Shown one piece after another: positions 56,576-64,000 of a stretch of DNA of 64,000 bases. Source of the stretch: Eucommia ulmoides (lineage: Eukaryota; Streptophyta; Magnoliopsida; Garryales; Eucommiaceae); NCBI GenBank assembly GCA_016647705.1, contig CM028333.1, positions 5,239,616 through 5,303,615 of the forward strand, written 5' to 3'. The translations under genes were made by a program, and so were the position numbers. The notes beneath the pieces are model-generated. The model searched no databases, was not told the origin of the DNA, and saw nothing but the letters and a program-made list of their open reading frames with translations. Each line of letters begins with the position of its first letter. The first letter of the stretch is position 1.

Positions 56576-56588
56576 GCTCTGGATACCA
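56576..56588 (-). promoter_or_regulatory. tRNA-Met-type primer site beyond the LTR
   Basis: The minus strand reads TGGTATCCAGAGC, close to TGGTATCAGAGC. It lies downstream of an LTR that also has a purine tract upstream, so this LTR is shared by two element copies or is a recombinant junction. Confidence 0.65.
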
Positions 56589-56605
56589 TATTAGAATAAT
56601 TAAAA

Positions 56606-56906
56606 TGTAGAATATTGAGACAGAATATAAGATGATTGTACTGATGGGTGAAATATATATTTTAGAGACATGTAGAGAAGTGTCTATATATAAACGACTA
56701 AAATTTCCTAATGAAAAAAGATATAAGGAAATAGGAGAAGAATATATTGTATTGTATTGATATGTTCAGAATGGGTTCTATATCCCTAATTATATAGCCG
56801 CAAGAGCAGGCTAAATTTGGAAATATATCATCGGAATAAATGGGCTAATAATGTCCTACAATCAAGGTACCAAAATAATAAAATACATAAATATCGTATT
56901 TCAACA
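56606..56906 (-). repeat. LTR of copia element 2 (301 bp)
   Basis: On the minus strand it starts TGTTGAAATACG right after CTTGAGGAAGAG (purine tract) and ends ATATTCTACA. A primer-like word follows 17 bases later. Confidence 0.75.
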
Positions 56907-56959
56907 CTCTTCCTCAAGTTGGGGCGAAAATATTGATGAGTCGTAACTTACCAATAGCT

Positions 56960-57600
56960 GACTGAAGAAGAGATGGTCATGTGGACTAGGTGAAAATATC
57001 AGCAGTCTGTTTGGGAGATGAGATGAAGGTAAGTATGATGATTCCCGATTGAATTTTTTCACGAATGAAGTAGATATCTACCTCGATGTGCTTTCTCATT
57101 TCATGGAGGATTGGGTCTGAGGATAGCATTTTAGAGAATTTGTTGTCACAAAATAGCTTAGATGAGTTTCTCAAGGGAAGTCCCAGCTTGGTCAGAAAAG
57201 AATGAAACTAAAGAAGTCCACACGTTCCTTGTGCTATGGAACGATACTCACCTTTAGCAGAAAATTGGGAGACGACGAATTACTCCTTACTCTTGCACGA
57301 GATTAGGTGTCTCCCATGAATTAAAGGTGCATAGGCTAGAGGTCTATCGTCCTTCGATCCTGCGTAGTCAGCATCTGTAAAGCGTGAAAGTTCCTCATGT
57401 GCCCCTATCATGTAAAAGAGGCCAAGACCAGGGCATGTTTTGAGGTACCGAAAGATATGGTTGACAACATCCATGTATCGTGTACGTGGTGAGTGCATCA
57501 ACTGGCTCACAACACTGACAACATACGTAAGATATGGTCTTGTATTAGTCAGATAGATGAGGCGACTCACACAAGTCGTTGATATACTGACGGATCTGAT
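56960..57600 (-). pseudogene. Copia element 2 RNase H (fossil)
   Basis: The minus reading has RLIYLTNTRPYLTYVVSVVS and DVVNHIFRYLKTCPGLGLFY, then DADYAGSKDDRP, then IREKIQSGIIILTFISSPKQ near the end. These are standard copia RNase H blocks. It is broken. Confidence 0.78.
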
Positions 57601-57789
57601 AATAATTCCCTCAAGTCTGCTGTTAACTCAAGGTTCGGATCCATGGGAATAGAAGCGGATCTATATCCAAGCATCCCAATATCCTGAAGAAGATCAATGG
57701 AATATTTCGTTAAGATAGAGAGATACCTCTCCGAGACCGAGACTGAGAAAGTAACGGGAGATGACCCAAATCCTTGATGTCAAAAATCT

Positions 57790-58500
57790 GTTTAGAGATC
57801 CTTCTTTACCTGTTGAATGTCAGGTGCGTCATCTCTTGTGATAATAATGTCATCCACATAGACTGAGATAATGATGCATTGTCCCTAATGTTGGCGACGG
57901 ATAAAGCAGCTATGATCTGAGTGACACTGGGTAAACCCCATAGTGAGGATGGCTTTCCTAAATCGGCTGAACTATGCACAAGAAGACTGCTTAAGTCCAT
58001 AAAGAGATTTTCGGAGTCGATAGACTTTGCCCGAATGTTCCCCTTGAGTTCTAAATTCTAGTGGAGGCTCAATATCGATAGTCTCAGCCAAGTCACCATT
58101 AAGGAATGCATTCTTGACATCTAACTGGTGCAGAGGCCAAGAATGGGATGCAACCAATGAAACAAAGAGCTGGACAGTAGTCAACTTTGCAACCGGGAAA
58201 AAAAATGGCGCCAAAGTCTTTGCCCGAGATTTGTGTGTAGCCCTTAGCAACAAGTCTTGCTTTGTACCGATCAATCGATCCATCAGCCAGATATTTGACA
58301 CTAAAGACCCAATTACAACCAACCGGTCATTCACCAGTCGGCAAGTCAACCAATTCCCATGTCTGATTCCACTGTAGGGTATCCATCTCTACCTGCATAG
58401 CGGCCACCCACTTTGGATTCTGGTAGGCCTCATGAACGAAGCAAGAAATGACGAATGAAGCGAGAAATGACAACCGAATCAATTTGTTTAAGGAAGGATT
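57790..58500 (-). pseudogene. Copia element 2 reverse transcriptase (fossil)
   Basis: Minus readings contain PLHQLDVKNAFLNGDLAETI and KVYRLRKSLYGLKQS, the conserved copia RT core, and further on the region of the catalytic motif near 57850. It is broken. Confidence 0.78.
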
Positions 58501-58506
58501 TATATT

Positions 58507-60761
58507 TGTTGGCCCAATGAGCTACCCAAGAGGGGGGTGAATTGTGTAGTAACAAAAATTTAAACAATGAAATCTTTCAACACTTAATTATCAAATAATA
58601 ATTTTTTCTTAAATCAATTATTATCTTCGTTACACAGCGGATAAGTGTTTAATTCTAGGTGCACACCCAAACAGAATATAATGAAAATAAAGCATGCAGC
58701 ATACCAAGATATATTCTAGTTCAGCAAGTCAGCCTTGCCTAATCCAGTCCCCCGAGCTCCACAGAGATTCGCAACCTCTAAGCCCTTTATTTTTTAAAAA
58801 AGTAGAAATCAAACCCTTACAACGATTATTTTTCCAAGCTCAGAATCAACCTTTATAATTTTCATTTTCCCAAGCTCAGGAAGAACCTAATATTTTATCA
58901 AGCTAAAGGCTAACCTAATCTATTATAAGAAGAATCAAAACCTTACCACGCTCTTAAGTATCATTTTCATAGGTAAAGATTAAACTTTTACAATTCACTC
59001 AAAATTAATTCAATTACAGAGAGAATCAAAACCTAGTTCTTTTCAAGGGAAAAAAATAACCTAACCTTTTGCAGAATAAAAATCAAACCCTAATCTTTAT
59101 CACAGAAAAAAAAATCGAAACTTAGCTACCATGACTAGACACCAGCCCAACCATGTCTAATCCGCTCAAACTCACAAATACAGAAAAATATGAGTTTCTT
59201 TTGATAAGGAACTTCAACCACCTCAATACAGATATATTCAATTAATGTCCCGAAATTTACTACGTGAGAGATACAATGTGAGGTAGATTAATATCTGATT
59301 AATAAAAAATGTGGGTAGCACAAATTAAAGTACGTAATCAGATAAACACACAAAATCGTTTTAAAAAATATTTGCAGGCTTTTAAGCTTGAAAATGATTT
59401 TCTAGCAATCTTATAACCAAGCAATCAATAATAATATAAAATCAAAATAAAGAACAATAGCTTGAAAAGAACTCATTGGGAAAACACCAAAGATTGAAAC
59501 AAAATTGCAAAATAGCATAAATTGGTGATGCCAATTTAACAGCGCTTTAAATCAAGAACTTCACACAAATTTCTTACAGAAATCTCAGCGTAATAATCAC
59601 TCTTATAAAAGCTTAGAACTAGTGGTTCTTGATGTTTTTTACTCTCAATCCCGCAGGTCTATATATATAGATTGATAACAAACCCTCCAATGACTACTTT
59701 TCAAAAGATATGCCTCTAATGGGGTAATCCACTTAAAAATAACTCTTAAATCTTTCAAATAAGTCCATGAAATATTTCTCAATTTAAAAACACAAAAATA
59801 GGAGTATTTAACTACTTAAATTAAGAGAATCGTGAATTACAAGGACCAAACCAATAGGGATATTAAAATACATGTACCATATCTTTAATAAGATCAGATC
59901 CCTCAATTATCTCCCTTGGAATTATAAAAAATGGCTAGTTTTTTACGGGAAGACCAAATTCCTCGAAATCTCAACCGAAATAGTCGATTGACTGATCCCT
60001 GGTGTTCGGTTGACCGATTGAAAGAGCATCGAAACCAGGCCAATCCATAAACTCTAGTCGGTTAATCGATCCATCCAATTCGATTGACCAATCAGTGCAG
60101 AGACCATGCCCTACCAAACTTCTACCCAATCGGTTGACCAATTTTCTCCCAATCGGTTGATTGATTTCTTCCGTTCGGTTGACCGAATGTTGCAGGGAAG
60201 TTCCAATTTGCTCTGAAAACCTCATTAACTTAAACAGTTGACCGATTCCTTTTAATCAATTGACCCATTGAAACTGGATGGTCCTTTCATTCACCAATTC
60301 CACTCCAAAACACACTGTTTGATTTAGTTAACTGATTGTTTTTCTCAGTTGACTGAATTGACTCTAAAATTCAACTTTTTATACTTTGAACCTTATTTTC
60401 AATTAGGTCAATTATCATTTTCAATTTCACATAAATAGCACATATCAAATCTTTAATTAGGATCCTAAATTCTATCATATCAATATCAAAACACACATAA
60501 AGATAACTCGTTTAATAGTGTCGTGTGTGATCCTAATTCGGGTTACATTAAGAGTATTGAGTTATTTTCACCTAATTTCTTCATGATCTTCAACACTCTT
60601 CATTTCTTCATTGCATTCATCTTTGCACCCTTTACATCTTCTTCATGATATCTTTAACATAATCAATTAAATGGAACTCTTGTTCTGAAATACTCAGCAA
60701 ACACGTTAGTTCCACAAAAAATAACAACATTTAATTATCCATCAAAATCTAGGGATCAACA
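58507..60761 (+). mobile_element. Solo LTR, 2.26 kb, inserted in copia element 2
   Basis: Starts TGTTGGCCCAATGAG, with AAGAGGGGGGTGAATTG soon after, and ends AGGGATCAACA. Exact 5-bp target duplications ATATT at 58502-58506 and 60762-60766. The GGGGGGTGAATT opening is typical of long-LTR plant copia families. No internal region. Confidence 0.85.
59980..60370. repeat. Cluster of CGGTTGACCGATT-type words inside the solo LTR
   Basis: About ten variants of CGGTTGACCGA, TCGGTTGATTGAT and AGTTGACTGA in 390 bp. They share the TTGAC core with the cluster at 46930-47480. Confidence 0.8.
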
Positions 60762-60769
60762 ATATTGAT

Positions 60770-62440
60770 CCGAGAGATCCTGAAAAGACAAATACTTGAA
60801 AATCGAATGATTAGTACAACATGAAAAGGGATAGCGGGATGGTGGGCGACATGCTCGAGTCTGGTAACGAGGAGGAACAGGGTCACAGGGTCAGAGATAA
60901 TGGAAAATGGAGATATACCTGAGTTCGGAGAAGATGTCAGTAGGAGATGTGAGACACGTGGACGACGAGAGTAGACCCGTAAGGGGGAGGGTGAGGGGTT
61001 AGGTGGTGGGTGTGATGTGGGCGGGAAAGATATATCTAATAAAAGAATAGGACGCAGAAGTGGGCGGTAGTGGCTTCCTCAATAGGTTGAGAAGGTATAA
61101 TACCGAAAAAATAGGATACAATTTCGAGGAACGTAACATCGAGATAATGGTAAGTATGGTAAGTAACTGGATCGTAGCACCTATATCCTTTCGACATGGA
61201 AGAATAGCCGAGAAAAATATACCGGATAGATTTATCATCTAACTTAGTGCGAGTAAGGCTCCAATTTGGACAAAACACATACAGCCAAAGACACAGGGTA
61301 GATACAGAAAATGGTGCTAGTGGGTTGTAGTATATGAAGGGGGTTTTGCCTGTAAGGACACAGCTCGGTGTGCGATTAATGATATAGACAATAGTAAGAA
61401 TTGTCGTGTGCTAAAAAGATTTGGAAACATTCATTACTCGCAAAAGACAACAGACTATAGACATGATGCGATGGTTCTTACGTTCCGCCACACCATTTTG
61501 TTCAGGGGTATAGGGATAAGAAAGTTGTTGAAGGATGTCTTGCTTATTAAACTCAACCCGAAATTCATCGGATAAGTATTCCCGCCCATTATCTAACTTG
61601 ATATTGCACACAGCGATTTTATATTGGATTTTTATCATTTGAAGGAAGTGGGTGAAGTGAATATAAACATCTGATTTGTGCTTCATTAAATAAACCCAAG
61701 TGCACCAACTATAATCATCTATGAAGGTAACATAATGGCGGTGTTTGGAAATGATTGTAATAGAAGAGGGTCCCCAAATATCAGAATGGATAAGATCAAA
61801 TGCTTGGGAGGTACAGTGCATGCAAGGAATGTAAGAGGTACGTGTGTTTAGACAGTTCACAAACCACACATTGAAATTTAAAATCCGTGCAAGCTTTATT
61901 AATAGACAGAAACGACCAACATAAATCCTGAAAATTTCCACGTCCTAGATGGGCATGCCACAAGTTTAAATTTTTGAAAGAACAGATAAAGGAATCAAAA
62001 ATAGATAATACATAAGCTTGCATACTAAAAGGTGGAACGGTTGGAGGTGGAGGACTTCCAAAGTAGTAGAGGCCATTGCGTTCATATCCTCTGCTAAAAA
62101 TGTTCCTCGTAGTCAGGATCTGCAAGAAGCAATGATCAAGTAAGAAAACAACGATGTAGTTAAGATTTTTAACAAGACGACTAACCGATAGTAGATTATA
62201 GGTAAATTTAGGAACATAGTAAACAGAGTGAAGAGTGATATCGGGGGACAAGCAGGAATCTCCTTAACAACGAATAGGGATAGAAGTATCATCTGCAATG
62301 CACATAGATTGGTTGATAGGCGAAACAAGAGAGGAAGAGGTAGAAAACTCACCAGTCATGTGAATGTTAGCCTCGGAGTCCAAAATCCAAGTAGGGCGAC
62401 CAGAGTTACAATGAAGCGCAATAGGAGAACCCGAGGTCAG
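60770..62440 (-). pseudogene. Copia element 2 protease and integrase (fossil)
   Basis: Minus readings: WILDSEANIHMTGEF near 62400 (protease DSGAxxH region), then NLWHAHLGRGNFQDL near 61950, CSWCTWVYLMKHKSDV-like core text, KLDNGREYLSDEF and YTPEQNGVAERKNHRI near 61500-61600, and IRYIFLGYSSMSKGYRCYDP near 61150-61230. The blocks are in standard copia order. It is broken. Confidence 0.8.
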
Positions 62441-62469
62441 AGCAACCATGGGGCCAAAAGATGATGCCA

Positions 62470-63420
62470 AAGTGGTTAACTAAGCCTGAAGCTAGGCAAG
62501 TTGGGCCTGGACGTGGGAAAGATCCAGGGGAGCTGGTAGGGGATCTGTCGAATCGGGCACAATATCAGCAATAACACCAATATTTGGTCCTCCTTTTCCT
62601 TCCCTCCCTCTTAGGTTTCGAGGTTTTAATTCAAGATGAAGATTATAACAATGGTCAATGTGATAACCAGGCTTTTGGCAGTGCTGACAGTATGGTTGCG
62701 TGCCTGATGGGCGAAGACCAGAGGGAGCCGAAAAGGTCATTTGCTCAAGGATTGAAGAAGTGACTTCACGTGGGAGAAGAAACCTGCGTTTTGAATCGTT
62801 GGCAACTGTAGAGAATGCATTATATAGGTTTGGCATTGGTGATGTGTTTAAAATCTAAGTGCGAAAATTCTCGTACTCCAAATTTAAATCCATCAAGAAA
62901 TGGTATGTGTGACGATGATCCTGGCGCTTGGCTTCAATCTCAGCAGCATTCTCAGATAATTCACTCAAAGGTTTATACTGCGCAAGTTCCCCTATTAAGA
63001 TTGAAGGTAGTCGAAGTAATCCGCAGTTGAAAGTCCCAAAGATGCTTGGGAGGCATGGAAAATCTCACAGTAAAGCTTGAAGATCCATGATTCATTGTAA
63101 GAGTAGGCATACATCTCCGTAAGAGCAGACCATAAACCTCTGACAGTCTCATAGAATATTAAGATATTATAGATCCGGTCCCCCATAGAATTGAAGATCC
63201 ACCCGAGGATGGTTCAATTATCATCATCCCACTGAGCAAACTTATGATCATTGATATCTGGTCTTGGCTCGATGCCGTCAAGTCATCCAGTCTTACGTTT
63301 TCCACCATGGTAGAGACGGAGAGAGCGAGACCAGACAGAAAAATTCACCCCATTGAGTAAAACAGCGGTAACACATTGGACTGTTACCTTTTTTTCCGGA
63401 TGCCATTGATACAGATGAGA
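62470..63420 (-). pseudogene. Copia element 2 gag (fossil)
   Basis: The minus start region near 63405 reads MASGKKGNSPMCY. Further on are LWSALTEMYAYSYNESWIF (a common copia gag block) and the zinc knuckle YCQHCQKPGYHIDHCY near 62645-62695. It is broken. Confidence 0.75.
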
Positions 63421-63499
63421 TGAGATTGTAGCAATGAAACAAGCTGACAAATGCTACGGAAGACTGACCAGGCTTTGAAAAAATAAGGTGCAATATGAG

Positions 63500-64000
63500 A
63501 AGGGTAATCAGAGACGTAGTTACCTAATCATTCAATAAATTGAAGAGATGGTCGTGAGCTTAAGACATCTAGAACACCAACAAATGGAGAACAACGGCGA
63601 CGAGCAGCAAAAATTTACTTATTCGGACGAAGAACAGTCTGACTACCTGATGATGGATTGATGTTGGGCGGCAACAAACAGAGCACAATAATCACGATTA
63701 GTTCGCACAAGATGGTGCACAAGGGTCTGGTTTTGGGAGTTTGTTGGTCGCGAAGGGTTCGTGAGCTTGCAACAAATGATGGCGGTGAGAATTGGAACTT
63801 TGTAGGTGATGGCAGTTGCTGGATGGCGAGGTTGCTGGTTAGGGTTTCAAGTTTGTTCGAGTGGTTCGCAAGGTCCACAAGGTTGTAGCAGGTGACGACG
63901 GCGGCTGGTTAGGGTTTCGAGTTGGGCGACGGCTGGTTAGGGTTTCAAGCATGCGAAGGGTTTGCGAGCTCGCAGCAAGTGATGGCAGCGGCGGCTGGTT
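63500..64000 (-). other. Leader of copia element 2, with short tandem repeats
   Basis: GC-richer DNA with repeated GGCTGGTTAGGGTTTC words (63835, 63905, 63930, end of window). It is probably the untranslated leader of the copia element; no coding domain was recognised. Confidence 0.4.

Larger units (their letters stand above)
56117..64000 (-). mobile_element. Ty1/copia LTR retrotransposon 2, minus strand, runs off the window, broken
   Basis: On the minus strand gag, protease, integrase, RT and RNase H follow each other from about 63.4 to 57.0 kb, then a purine tract and an LTR (56906-56606). A primer site and about 450 bp of leader-like DNA continue beyond that LTR to about 56117. It has many breaks. 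A 2.25-kb solo LTR splits it between integrase and RT. The 5' LTR of the main copy is not in the window. Confidence 0.82.

Overview
The window is nuclear DNA from a flowering plant. It is AT-rich, has a two-exon plant-type cytochrome P450 gene, and is otherwise almost entirely nested plant transposable elements: Ty3/gypsy and Ty1/copia retrotransposons, Mutator-like (MULE), hAT and Helitron DNA transposons, MITEs and minisatellites. I cannot name the species. No rRNA, tRNA or CRISPR locus is supported.

Region by region. 1-430 is the edge of an older element with a strong GC-rich palindrome. 812-1920 is a non-autonomous hAT element with a perfect 8-bp target duplication, lying just beyond the stop codon of the P450. 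1974-4215 (minus strand) is a CYP81-type cytochrome P450, complete in both exons except for one in-frame stop codon before the ExxR motif; its intron holds a MITE and a Helitron-like remnant. The P450 upstream flank (about 4.37-6.11 kb) is duplicated in direct orientation at 55.65-56.12 kb. 7079-7615 (minus) is an unrecognised gene remnant.

7970-28177 is one broken Tat-lineage Ty3/gypsy retrotransposon of about 20 kb with 680-bp LTRs. It carries gag, protease, RT, two RNase H domains, integrase, an antisense ORF region after pol, and a 6.3-kb tandem array of two related families of about 100-bp units next to its 3' LTR. Two solo LTRs of another family sit inside it. The element landed in a MITE-like repeat whose two halves now lie at 7.94 and 28.2-30.0 kb.

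28.2-36.2 kb is AT-rich repeat DNA: MITEs, a TTCTCAATTTT minisatellite, a hAT-like element (31424-34277), a large imperfect inverted repeat and a clear Helitron 3' end (36114-36144). 36248-42131 is a MULE with an exact 9-bp target duplication. It retains the C-terminal half of a MuDR-type transposase with a SWIM zinc finger, and is split by a 2.9-kb solo LTR. 45153-54382 is a second MULE-like element with its own exact 9-bp duplication. It sits inside an AT minisatellite, carries pieces of a host gene with an RNA-recognition-motif-like segment, and was later entered by a complete-length but broken copia element (46155-52917) and a small hAT element (53505-54075). 56117-64000 is a minus-strand copia element that runs off the window, interrupted by a 2.25-kb solo LTR.

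The order of events can be read in several places: minisatellite, then MULE, then copia and hAT; MITE, then gypsy, then solo LTRs; copia, then solo LTR. The only recognisable host gene with near-complete coding potential is the P450. The least routine signals are the paired tandem arrays with dimer-level organisation inside the gypsy element, the TTGAC-rich clusters shared by two copia-type sequences, the gene fragment carried inside the second MULE, and the copia LTR flanked by both a polypurine tract and a primer binding site.
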